The notes under the pieces are model-generated. The model searched no databases and was not told where the DNA came from. It saw only the letters and a program-made list of their open reading frames with translations. This document shows positions 1 through 6,515 of a stretch of DNA of 20,664 nucleotides, piece by piece; within the stretch, counting starts at the first letter, position 1, and every line of letters begins with the position of its first letter. This stretch comes from an uncultured Candidatus Melainabacteria bacterium. Its GTDB lineage: Bacteria > Cyanobacteriota > Vampirovibrionia > LMEP-6097. The position numbers were made by a program, and so were the translations under genes. Where the stretch lies: assembly GCA_937927525.1 (NCBI GenBank), contig CALBDR010000410.1, positions 1 to 20,664 of the forward strand. The letters are read 5' to 3'.

Positions 1-158
1 TGAACTGATGTGTAACCATCTCTATCTGCAGTTTTAATGTCAGTTACAATATTCTCTGCAATTTTAATTACAGTGACAGGGATAACGAAACCATTTTCGT
101 CGAAAATTTGAGTCATTCCCTCTTTCTTAGCTAATAAGCCTAATTCTTTTTGATCCAT
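1..158 (-). CDS. rplC: 50S ribosomal protein L3, N-terminal part (runs off the window)
   Basis: The minus-strand frame from ATG at 158 encodes about 52 residues that read as the L3 N-terminus: MDQKELGLLAKKEGMTQIFD, followed by ENGFVIPVTVIK and later DGYTSVQ. This matches the usual L3 pattern (GLLGKKxGMTQxFDExGxxIPVTVI). L3 binds 23S rRNA early in 50S assembly. The start is fixed by an AGGAGG Shine-Dalgarno 8 nt upstream. No S10 gene lies upstream; a tRNA on the opposite strand does, so rplC is probably the first gene of its ribosomal operon, an order I associate with cyanobacteria. The 3' part of the gene lies outside the window. The identification is firm from the motif block. Confidence 0.93.
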   Translation of the reverse strand, partial: MDQKELGLLAKKEGMTQIFDENGFVIPVTVIKIAENIVTDIKTADRDGYTSV

Positions 159-166
159 TTTATTTT

Positions 167-172
167 CCTCCT
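167..172 (-). promoter_or_regulatory. Strong Shine-Dalgarno of rplC (AGGAGG)
   Basis: A perfect AGGAGG on the minus strand, 8 nt before the rplC ATG. It is worth marking because it is the only consensus Shine-Dalgarno seen among the gene starts of this window; nearly all others lack one. Confidence 0.85.
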
Positions 173-180
173 CACAGTAA

Positions 181-221
181 CTAACTTGTTCATTATTCAT
201 GTACCTATCGGTAATAGTTAG
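181..221 (-). promoter_or_regulatory. Possible rplC leader hairpin
   Basis: Read on the minus strand, CTAACT (216-221) can pair with AGTTAG (181-186), enclosing a small perfect hairpin TACC-GATA-GGTA (202-213). It lies just upstream of the rplC Shine-Dalgarno, so it would be in the mRNA leader if transcription starts further upstream. Ribosomal operons often carry autoregulatory leaders, but I recognise no known family here and the stems are short. Confidence 0.3.
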
Positions 222-350
222 CCTTCATGATATTTGTGCATGACACAGAAAGAAAATAATATCATAGACCTTATTTTTTTACATATTTTCTTTAAATCTT
301 TTAATTATTATGATTTACATAATGAAAAAATTAAAAAAATAATTTGAGCA

Positions 351-380
351 TTGCAAAAGTTAAGGTGCGTAATATAAAAT
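351..380 (+). promoter_or_regulatory. Promoter of tRNA-Glu
   Basis: TTGCAA (351-356) serves as -35. The -10 is either TATAAA (373-378, 16-nt spacer) or TAAAAT (375-380, 18-nt spacer). The expected start would be about 10 nt upstream of the mature tRNA. The same TTGCAA -35 hexamer precedes putA. Confidence 0.6.
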
Positions 381-395
381 AATTAAAGTTCATTA

Positions 396-471
396 GCCCC
401 CATCGTCTAGTGGCCTAGGACATTCGGTTTTCATCCGAACAACAGGGATTCGAATTCCCTTGGGGGTACCA
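396..471 (+). tRNA. trnE-UUC: tRNA-Glu (anticodon TTC)
   Basis: This is a full cloverleaf of 76 nt including an encoded CCA (469-471). The acceptor stem is GCCCCCA (396-402) with TGGGGGT (461-467), giving a G1-U72 wobble pair. The anticodon stem TTCGG/CCGAA encloses the 7-nt loop 428-434 with anticodon TTC at 430-432. The T arm is AGGGA/TCCCT around TTCGAAT. The acceptor stem matches the tRNA-Glu I recall from cyanobacteria and chloroplasts and differs from the enterobacterial GTCCCC-type stem. It stands alone between its own promoter and terminator. Confidence 0.96.
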
Positions 472-478
472 TTTTATT

Positions 479-505
479 AACCGTGCTTAATGCGCGGTTT
501 TTTTT
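479..505 (+). terminator. Rho-independent terminator after tRNA-Glu
   Basis: AACCGTGC (479-486) pairs with GCGCGGTT (492-499) with one G-T pair around a 5-nt loop and runs into eight T. It lies 7 nt after the tRNA CCA end. There is no T-run on the other strand, so it should not serve the oncoming fliR transcript. Confidence 0.85.
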
Positions 506-534
506 GCTTAAAATGAATGCAGCAGGCTTGTTAA

Positions 535-1332
535 CTAAGGCATAGGTCCTGTATAGAAGTAACGAGAACCACTAGTAAATAGATTCATCATCCCTGTTAA
601 AAACAGTGGTAGGATTAAAATTAAGACTGTTGCCCCTAGAGAAGGTTTAATTGTGAAACTTATTTGGAATGCATTGATCTGTGGTGAGGCACGTGATATT
701 AAGCCCAGAATCAAGTCATTAAGAAGGATTGTAAGTACTACTGGACTGATAATAATGAAGCCCATAGTGATAATGTCGCCTGTGAGTGAAATTATTCTAT
801 CTATTTCAAAACTTATGTCTGCACCATAAAGAGGAAAAAGCTCAAAACTTTTATAAAGTCCTGCAATCATTCTTTCAGGACCTTTTACCATGAAGAAAAT
901 TACGATAGCAAGCGTGGTCATAAATCTTCCGATAAGGGTTGTTTGTGCACCTGAACCTGGATCGAAAATCTGCGCAGAAGAGAAACCCATGGAAGAATCC
1001 ATCATCTCTCCTCCAGCTGTAACTATACTGAAAAGCAGTCTAGATATATAACCTACTAGGTGACCTATAGCTACATTTAAAAACAATACATAAGGTAAGA
1101 AATAACCTTCATCTGGAACTTTTATATCTGGATGGATATCAAAAAATATAAATGAAAGTATTAGTGCTATTGCAATTCTAGCAAGCGAAAAAACAGATTT
1201 ATTGGAAAAAACTGGTGCCATATGCACAAAGCTTACTATTCGAGCAAAGATTAGTGAAGCTGAAGTGATCCATTGTCCTAAACCTGCAAGTACTTCATTG
1301 CCGAAAAAAAGATCATTCAGTTCAGCGAACAT
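535..1332 (-). CDS. fliR: Flagellar biosynthesis protein FliR (type III export gate)
   Basis: FliR is an inner-membrane subunit of the FliP5-FliQ4-FliR1 export gate, through which flagellar axial proteins leave the cell. The 265-residue product has the usual FliR length and several hydrophobic helices. It carries recognisable FliR stretches: a region around MDSSMGFSSAQIFDPGSG (about 113-130) and a C-terminal segment containing NDLILGLISRASPQINAF. Its ATG overlaps the fliQ stop by one base (TAATG), which implies translational coupling in the order fliP-fliQ-fliR. flhB, which often follows fliR, is absent: transcription faces the tRNA-Glu terminator region instead. No terminator for this operon is obvious. 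Confidence 0.92.
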   Translation of the reverse strand: MFAELNDLFFGNEVLAGLGQWITSASLIFARIVSFVHMAPVFSNKSVFSLARIAIALILSFIFFDIHPDIKVPDEGYFLPYVLFLNVAIGHLVGYISRLLFSIVTAGGEMMDSSMGFSSAQIFDPGSGAQTTLIGRFMTTLAIVIFFMVKGPERMIAGLYKSFELFPLYGADISFEIDRIISLTGDIITMGFIIISPVVLTILLNDLILGLISRASPQINAFQISFTIKPSLGATVLILILPLFLTGMMNLFTSGSRYFYTGPMP

Positions 1333-2084
1333 TATTCAATTTCCTTTGCGGCGTCTTTCTTTAATTTATTTATTAGACTTGAGAAGTCTTCCTCTTTTTT
1401 CTCTGCAGGAGCAACTAAAACTTGTTCTCTAGCCGGGGTTTGTGCTTGCTCATTAGTCGCTGGAGGCTCACCTATAGTTTCAGCTTTGATTTGAGGGTTA
1501 GCTTGAGGTGTAGTCGGTTGAGCTGGAGCAGCCTGTGGGGCTGGCTTAGGTTTAATTAATTGCTGTTTTTGAGTTGGTGGCGGTGGTGGTTTGATTTGCT
1601 TAGAAGGCTTAGGCAAAGGTTTACTTATACTGCCCTGAGAACCAACTATTGTGTCGGGTTCTTCAGCCATATCTTTAGCATTAAGCTTTGAAGGCTCTTT
1701 TTTAGGAGGGGGTTCTGGCTTTTTCATCTCAAGCCTAGCTGGTTGACCTTTGAGACCCTTATTCGGAGCTTGAACTGGTGGGTCAAAGTAAAGCGCTCTT
1801 GGCAGGGGGTGATTAGTTAGTGTAGGGATTAAAGAAAAAGCTCTAGAAATATTTTTTTCAGCGTACCTTTTTAAGTATGAAAACATGTAAAAGCCACCAA
1901 TAATTAAAGCTAAAAATAAACCAATTACTTTAACTGCAGAACCTAATGTTTGTTCTTGTACTTGGGTTGCAGCTTGTAATACCCCGACAAATAAACCTAG
2001 AGAGGCAGCAAGAATTACAAGTGGTCCAGATATAAATAGAACCGTTAAAATGCCTTCTCGAATTATTTCAGGTATCCAATCCAT
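1332..2084 (-). CDS. fliQ: Flagellar biosynthesis protein FliQ with a long proline-rich C-terminal tail
   Basis: Residues 1-90 are a complete FliQ: two hydrophobic helices (about 14-40 and 50-72) and the family hallmark VGVLQAATQVQEQTL (about 33-47). Usual FliQ proteins are about 90 residues and end there. This one is 250, with roughly 155 further residues rich in Pro, Lys, Ala and Gln (a PPPPP run, KPxPKP, QAAPAQP) ending in a short charged helix-like stretch, KKEEDFSSLINKLKKDAAKE. The tail recalls TonB-type extended Pro/Lys spacers. Known FliPQR structures place both FliQ termini away from the cytoplasmic loop, so the tail could be periplasmic (inference). The start lies 4 nt after the fliP stop and the gene overlaps fliR. 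The frame is continuous, so a sequencing frameshift is unlikely. Confidence 0.9.
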   Translation of the reverse strand: MDWIPEIIREGILTVLFISGPLVILAASLGLFVGVLQAATQVQEQTLGSAVKVIGLFLALIIGGFYMFSYLKRYAEKNISRAFSLIPTLTNHPLPRALYFDPPVQAPNKGLKGQPARLEMKKPEPPPKKEPSKLNAKDMAEEPDTIVGSQGSISKPLPKPSKQIKPPPPPTQKQQLIKPKPAPQAAPAQPTTPQANPQIKAETIGEPPATNEQAQTPAREQVLVAPAEKKEEDFSSLINKLKKDAAKEIE

Positions 2085-2088
2085 CTAT

Positions 2089-2787
2089 TTAGTTAAAGCT
2101 ATTTGCAAGTCCTTTTACTATTAATTGCCAGCCATCAATACCGATAAAGATCATAATTTTAAATGGCAAAGAAACAATTGTTGGAGATAACATTATCATA
2201 CCTAATGCTAAGAGAATGTTCGCAACTATCAAGTCAATGACCAGAAATGGTATGAAAATTAAAAAACCTATTTGAAAAGCTTTTCTTAGCTCACCTAAAA
2301 GATACGAAATAACTAACTCACGAGCTTGAATTTCTTGGCTATTCTTTGGGAGCGGAGTTCTACTTAACTGATAGAAAAACTTGATATCGGTATTATCTGC
2401 ATTCCTTAACATATGCTGTTTGAGTGGACCATAGGCTCGTGTTAAAGCTTCTGGCAGCTTCATTTCATTATTCGCAAGTGGAATCAATGCTTCCGTATTA
2501 ATTTTCTTTATTTCAGGACCTAGTATGTATCCTGTTAAAAATAACCCCAAACCTACTATAACCATAGTCGGTGGTGAGTTTTGAGTACCTAGAGCTTGCT
2601 TCAATAATGACAAAACTAAAACGATCCTCAAAAAGGGTGTCATAGTTACTACCATTATTGGTAAGAAACTTAATATGAAAAGCAAGCCAACTATCTGTAA
2701 GCTAGGCTCTAGGTCTGGTAATAAATTAGTTAACGTAGCAAGGCTACTTTGAGACGTCACTACATTATCAGCAAGAGAATCTACCAT
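2089..2787 (-). CDS. fliP: Flagellar biosynthesis protein FliP (type III export gate)
   Basis: Five FliP subunits form most of the flagellar export channel. The 232-residue protein has the family signature throughout: MTPFLRIVLVLSLLKQALGT (about 49-68) followed by the NSPP motif, a central region with MLRNADNTDIKFF, then FQIGFLIFIPFLVIDLIVA and the C-terminal block LPFKIMIFIGIDGWQLIV. Many proteobacterial FliP proteins begin with a cleavable signal peptide; here the first 30 residues are polar and no signal peptide is seen. It is the first gene of a three-gene minus-strand operon and is divergent from clpB with only 59 nt between them. No Shine-Dalgarno precedes the ATG; a TACAAT hexamer lies 17 nt upstream. 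Confidence 0.93.
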   Translation of the reverse strand: MVDSLADNVVTSQSSLATLTNLLPDLEPSLQIVGLLFILSFLPIMVVTMTPFLRIVLVLSLLKQALGTQNSPPTMVIVGLGLFLTGYILGPEIKKINTEALIPLANNEMKLPEALTRAYGPLKQHMLRNADNTDIKFFYQLSRTPLPKNSQEIQARELVISYLLGELRKAFQIGFLIFIPFLVIDLIVANILLALGMIMLSPTIVSLPFKIMIFIGIDGWQLIVKGLANSFN

Positions 2788-2804
2788 TAAACGATTACCA
2801 TAAC

Positions 2805-2810
2805 ATTGTA
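2805..2810 (-). promoter_or_regulatory. Candidate -10 of the fliPQR operon
   Basis: TACAAT on the minus strand, ending 17 nt before the fliP ATG and inside the 59-nt gap shared with clpB. I see no good -35 at normal spacing, so it may need an activator or another sigma factor. Confidence 0.35.
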
Positions 2811-2828
2811 ATATGAGTTTTGTTTTTT

Positions 2829-2837
2829 TGCTAAAAT
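2829..2837 (+). promoter_or_regulatory. Extended -10 of clpB (TGC-TAAAAT)
   Basis: TGC (2829-2831) directly precedes TAAAAT (2832-2837), an extended -10. The hexamer ends 9 nt before the clpB ATG, leaving a leader of only a few bases and no Shine-Dalgarno. No HrcA/CIRCE inverted repeat is seen, so classic heat-shock control by HrcA is not indicated. Confidence 0.5.
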
Positions 2838-2846
2838 CCTAAGTAT

Positions 2847-5561
2847 ATGGACTTAAGTAAGTTTACTCAGAACGCTCAACAAGTGATCATAAACTGTAGA
2901 GGATTATTAAAACAGTTAGATCATTCAACTATAGACCCAGAGCATATTCTATATGTTTGCTTAGAGTTAGAAAAATTAGAAGAAACCGACCTCTATAAAA
3001 CTTTAGAAGAATTAAAAATAAATCCTGGAAAATTACATGCTGATATATATGACCAGCTTAAGCAAAAGCCTAAAGCAAGTCCACTTGCTGTTGCAAATGA
3101 ACAAATCGGAGTTTCAGTTAAAACTCAAGATTTTTTTACTAATGCGATCAGTGTTGCTTCTAAAAATGATGACGATTTTATATCACTAGAACACTTCTAT
3201 TTAGCGGCTTTAGAGGATGGTTCTATTTTAGATCAGCTTTTCAAAGATTATAATTTGAACGCTGATAAGTTTAAGAAAGCTTTAGGGAAGATAAGAAAAG
3301 GTAAAAAAGTTAGTAGTGATAATCCCGAAGCTACTAATGATGCTCTCAAAAAATTTGCTAAAGACTTAACTCAAATTGCTTTAGAAGGAAAGCTTGATCC
3401 AGTAATCGGAAGGGAAGATGAAATTAGAAGAGTAATTCAAGTCCTTTCTCGTAGAAGGAAGAATAATCCAGTTTTAGTTGGTGCTCCAGGAGTCGGAAAA
3501 ACAGCTATAGCTGAAGGCTTAGCTCTGAGGATTATTAATAAAGATGTTCCAGAAGGACTAAAAGATAAAAGAGTTATAGAACTTGATATGGGGGCTTTAA
3601 TCGCTGGGGCTAAATTTAGAGGTGAATTTGAAGAAAGGTTAAAAGCAGTTCTCAAGGAAGTTCAGGCAAGTGAGGGGCAGATTGTTCTATTCATAGATGA
3701 ACTTCACACTGTAGTTGGTGCTGGAGCGACTGATGGTGCTATGGATGCTAGTAATCTTCTTAAACCAGCTTTAGCTAGAGGAGAGTTGCATTGCATAGGT
3801 GCGACTACCTATAGTGAATATAAACAATACATAGAAAAAGATGCTGCTTTAGAAAGAAGATTTCAGTTAGTTCAAGTAAATGAACCGAGTGTCGATGAAA
3901 CAGTTTCTATACTTCGTGGTCTTAAAGAGAAATACGAAGTGCACCATGGTGTTCGTATCAAAGATAATGCTTTAGTTGCTGCAGCAAAGCTGAGTCATAG
4001 ATATATAACTGATAGATTTTTACCAGATAAGGCTATTGATCTTATCGATGAAGCAGCAGCTAAAGTAAGAATGGAAATTGATTCTGCTCCTCATGAATTA
4101 AATCTGCTTGATCATAAGATAATGCAGAATAAAATCGAGAAGGAAGCTTTAAAAGCTGACGAAGAAGAGAATAAAGAACGTTTAGAAAAGATTGATGCGG
4201 AGCTTTTAGAAGATGAAGCTAAAGCTAAAGAACTTCGTGAACAGTGGGAGTTTGAAAAATCTCAAATCGTCAATGTAAATGAGCTTAAAGAACAGATTGA
4301 CAAAACTAAGCTCGCTATTGAAGAAGCAGAGAGAAGTGCTGATTTACAGAAAGCAGCTGAGCTTAAGTATGGAACTTTACTTGAATTGGAGAAAAAGTTA
4401 AGTAACGCTGACCAGAAATCTGCCTCAGATAAAGGTAAGTATGAAAATCAGTTATTGAAAGAAGAAATTGATGAAAGTGAGATAGCTGATATTGTATCTA
4501 GATGGACTGGTATCCCAGTAAATAAACTTCTAGCTGAAGAAACAGAAAAACTTTTAGAACTTGAAAACATACTTCATAAAAGAGTTATAGGTCAGCATGA
4601 AGCTGTTACAGCTGTAGCTGAGGCTGTTAAGAGATCTAGGGCTGGGCTTTCTAATCCTAATAGACCTATAGGTTCATTTATGTTCATGGGTCCTACTGGT
4701 GTCGGTAAAACCGAACTTGCAAAAGCCTTAGCTGAAGCACTTTTTGATGATGAAAATGCCATGATCAGACTCGATATGTCTGAGTATCAGGAAGAGCATA
4801 CTGTGGCTAGGTTAATCGGTGCACCTCCAGGTTATGTCGGCTTCGAGGAAGGTGGACAGTTAACTGAGGCTGTGAGAAGAAAACCTTACTCGATAGTTTT
4901 ACTCGATGAATTTGAAAAAGCACACCCAGATATCTCAAACGTTTTACTACAAATCTTGGATGACGGTTGCTTAACTGACAGTAAAGGTAAAAGAGTTGAC
5001 TTTAAAAATACCATTATTATTATGACAAGTAACTTTGGTAGTCAGTTAATTATAGAAAGACAGTTAGGAGGCGGTTTAACGAATGTTGATCCAGAAATGC
5101 AAGAAGCTAACATCGATGTCGATGAAGCTGATTCTGTTTCTGGTGATGAAACGGCTCGTGTTAAACACGAACAATTAAAAGAAGAAGTTGTGGCTGCTAT
5201 GAAAGAGCAGTTTAGACCAGAATTCATTAATAGAATCGATGATATCGTTATATTCTCTGCATTGCAGATGTCTCAAATGAAAGGTATAGTTGAAATCCAA
5301 ATGAAAGGTCTAATAGAAAGACTAAAAGAGAAGAAAATAGAATTAGAACTTTCTGATTATGCTGTTGAGCAGTTGGGAATTATAGGCTACGACCCAGTTT
5401 TTGGAGCAAGACCAGTGAAACGTGTAATTCAACAAAAAATTGAAAATGCTCTTGCAAACTTTATTCTTGCTAAAAAGTTAGTGCCCAATTCTAAAGTTAA
5501 TATTGATTTTGAAAATGATGACTTTAAATTTTCAGTATTAAAAGAAGAAGGCGTAAGCTAA
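2847..5561 (+). CDS. clpB: ATP-dependent chaperone ClpB (protein disaggregase)
   Basis: ClpB forms a cytoplasmic hexamer that, with DnaK, pulls aggregated proteins apart. Domains in order: Clp N-domain (about 1-150); AAA1 with Walker A GAPGVGKT (212-219) and Walker B IVLFIDE (279-285); a long coiled-coil M domain (about 411-530) that separates ClpB from ClpA/ClpC; AAA2 with GPTGVGKT (615-622) and IVLLDE (683-688); and the C-terminal domain with GYDPVFGARPVKR (about 847-859). No ClpP-binding tripeptide loop was recognised. At 904 residues it is longer than the usual 850-870. Much of the excess is an acidic insert at about 738-772, between sensor-1 (MTSN, 726-729) and the EFINRID block. Three nucleotides separate it from the ligase gene. 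Confidence 0.95.
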   Translation: MDLSKFTQNAQQVIINCRGLLKQLDHSTIDPEHILYVCLELEKLEETDLYKTLEELKINPGKLHADIYDQLKQKPKASPLAVANEQIGVSVKTQDFFTNAISVASKNDDDFISLEHFYLAALEDGSILDQLFKDYNLNADKFKKALGKIRKGKKVSSDNPEATNDALKKFAKDLTQIALEGKLDPVIGREDEIRRVIQVLSRRRKNNPVLVGAPGVGKTAIAEGLALRIINKDVPEGLKDKRVIELDMGALIAGAKFRGEFEERLKAVLKEVQASEGQIVLFIDELHTVVGAGATDGAMDASNLLKPALARGELHCIGATTYSEYKQYIEKDAALERRFQLVQVNEPSVDETVSILRGLKEKYEVHHGVRIKDNALVAAAKLSHRYITDRFLPDKAIDLIDEAAAKVRMEIDSAPHELNLLDHKIMQNKIEKEALKADEEENKERLEKIDAELLEDEAKAKELREQWEFEKSQIVNVNELKEQIDKTKLAIEEAERSADLQKAAELKYGTLLELEKKLSNADQKSASDKGKYENQLLKEEIDESEIADIVSRWTGIPVNKLLAEETEKLLELENILHKRVIGQHEAVTAVAEAVKRSRAGLSNPNRPIGSFMFMGPTGVGKTELAKALAEALFDDENAMIRLDMSEYQEEHTVARLIGAPPGYVGFEEGGQLTEAVRRKPYSIVLLDEFEKAHPDISNVLLQILDDGCLTDSKGKRVDFKNTIIIMTSNFGSQLIIERQLGGGLTNVDPEMQEANIDVDEADSVSGDETARVKHEQLKEEVVAAMKEQFRPEFINRIDDIVIFSALQMSQMKGIVEIQMKGLIERLKEKKIELELSDYAVEQLGIIGYDPVFGARPVKRVIQQKIENALANFILAKKLVPNSKVNIDFENDDFKFSVLKEEGVS

Positions 5562-5564
5562 ACT

Positions 5565-6155
5565 ATGGAATTTATTAAAAAATATCAGTCGCTTGATTCT
5601 ACTATGAATGAGGCTAAACGCTATGTGATTAGTGACTTTAATAAAGAAGCTTGGGATACTAAAAAACCTGTTTTATTTCAAGCTCAGACTCAGAGTAATG
5701 GTAGAGGACAGCATGGTAAGTCTTGGGCATCTCCCACTGGTGCAGGCTTATATATTTCACTCTTAAGCTCACTCAGAATCCCAGAGGAGAATTTTGCTGC
5801 TTATGAAGCAACTCAGATAGTTTTAGAATCTATGAAAAGAACTTTGAAAGAATGCTCTTACAGTGACTTCAATATGTTTTCTATAAAACCTATTAATGAT
5901 ATTTATTGGAATGGGAAAAAGCTTGCAGGGATTTTAATTGAGAGATTTGCTCATAATAATAAAAGTTTTAATGTTATCGGGGTCGGTTTAAATTTATTTA
6001 AGAGCAGTTATCAGATTAAAGAAGAGAATATCTCAATAGCTAAAGCTGAGCCTGTGGCGCTTGAAGAAATCTGTGGGAAAGAGAAAACTGATATCTTTGA
6101 AAAGAATATTGTTGAAAATATCTATGCTGACTTTGAAAACAAATATTTTTCTTAA
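5565..6155 (+). CDS. birA: Biotin--[acetyl-CoA-carboxylase] ligase, minimal catalytic form
   Basis: This enzyme activates biotin to biotinyl-AMP and transfers it to the acceptor lysine of biotin carboxyl carrier protein. The 196-residue protein has the biotin-binding loop GRGQHGKSW (46-54), a KPIND block (108-112) followed by KKLAGIL (118-124), and GVGLN (139-143). Two features are unusual: the normal KWPND reads KPIND, and the small C-terminal SH3-like domain seems to be missing, as is the N-terminal DNA-binding domain of E. coli BirA. It is therefore a monofunctional enzyme with no repressor role. The ATG lies 3 nt after the clpB stop, so it is probably co-transcribed. The family call is good; full activity is inferred. 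Confidence 0.82.
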   Translation: MEFIKKYQSLDSTMNEAKRYVISDFNKEAWDTKKPVLFQAQTQSNGRGQHGKSWASPTGAGLYISLLSSLRIPEENFAAYEATQIVLESMKRTLKECSYSDFNMFSIKPINDIYWNGKKLAGILIERFAHNNKSFNVIGVGLNLFKSSYQIKEENISIAKAEPVALEEICGKEKTDIFEKNIVENIYADFENKYFS

Positions 6156-6188
6156 TCTTTATTTCAGAAATAATCAAGATTTATTTTT
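6154..6188 (+). terminator. Possible AT-rich terminator of clpB-birA
   Basis: AATCTT (6154-6159) pairs with AAGATT (6176-6181), and ATTT (6161-6164) with AAAT (6168-6171), followed by TATTTTT. The stem is AT-rich and bulged, so the strength is doubtful. It begins within the ligase stop codon. Confidence 0.4.
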
Positions 6189-6198
6189 AAAAGAGTTT

Positions 6199-6204
6199 TA
6201 TAAT
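6199..6204 (+). promoter_or_regulatory. -10 element of tRNA-Pro
   Basis: A consensus TATAAT ends 15 nt before the mature tRNA, the right distance for a start site some 9 nt upstream of it. The -35 region is weak. Confidence 0.5.
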
Positions 6205-6219
6205 TAATACTCGATCTTA

Positions 6220-6296
6220 CGGGACATGGCTCAGCTTGGTAGAGCGCTTCGCTTGGGACGAAGAGGTCGCAGGTTCAAATCCTGCTGTCCCGACCA
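6220..6296 (+). tRNA. trnP-UGG: tRNA-Pro (anticodon TGG)
   Basis: This is a complete cloverleaf of 77 nt with encoded CCA (6294-6296). The acceptor stem is CGGGACA (6220-6226) with TGTCCCG (6286-6292). The D stem is GCTC/GAGC. The anticodon stem CTTCG/CGAAG encloses the loop 6252-6258 with TGG at 6254-6256. The T arm is GCAGG/CCTGC with loop TTCAAAT. A run of eight T begins two bases after the CCA and may help end transcription. Confidence 0.97.
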
Positions 6297-6352
6297 CTTT
6301 TTTTGAAAATTAACAGTTATAAGAAATAAAGCTAAACTTAATTAAGATTAAG

Positions 6353-6505
6353 CTAATCGTCTGTAGACTCCCCGCCATCTCTGCCGCCACCGCCATTGAT
6401 GGTATTCTCTATGATGCTAATTATTTTGTCTACTTTTACTTTCTCTTCTTTATTAAATCTAGCTTTCCATAAGTTATTGATTTTTAGATGATGAAGAAGC
6501 ATCAT
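6353..6505 (-). CDS. Small hypothetical protein behind putA (50 aa)
   Basis: The open frame starts at ATGATG 10 nt after the putA stop and ends with TAG. It begins MMLLHHLKINNLWKARF, continues with a charged helix-like stretch (KEEKVKVDKIISIIENTI), and ends in a Gly-rich acidic tail (GGGGRDGGESTDD). The tail codons (GGC, GGT, GGG) are markedly richer in G+C than the surrounding DNA, which argues against random open sequence in this AT-rich genome. There is no Shine-Dalgarno; its position suggests co-transcription with putA. I recognise no family and assign no function. It may be spurious. Confidence 0.42.
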   Translation of the reverse strand: MMLLHHLKINNLWKARFNKEEKVKVDKIISIIENTINGGGGRDGGESTDD

Positions 6506-6515
6506 TTTAAAATAA

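Noticed and set aside
1202..1432. Plus-strand open frame over the fliR/fliQ junction
   Set aside because: It is antisense to two well-supported flagellar genes, and its translation has no family character. The same applies to the antisense frames at 3437-3655, 5042-5227, 7156-7458, 14510-14692, 14732-14944 and 19873-20073.
2788..2846. CIRCE element for heat-shock control of clpB
   Set aside because: No TTAGCACTC-type inverted repeat is present in the 59-nt gap or at the start of the gene.
6330..6354. AT-rich imperfect palindrome after the putA-side small ORF as a terminator
   Set aside because: The stem is almost all A-T with a bulge, and the following sequence is only moderately T-rich on the minus strand.
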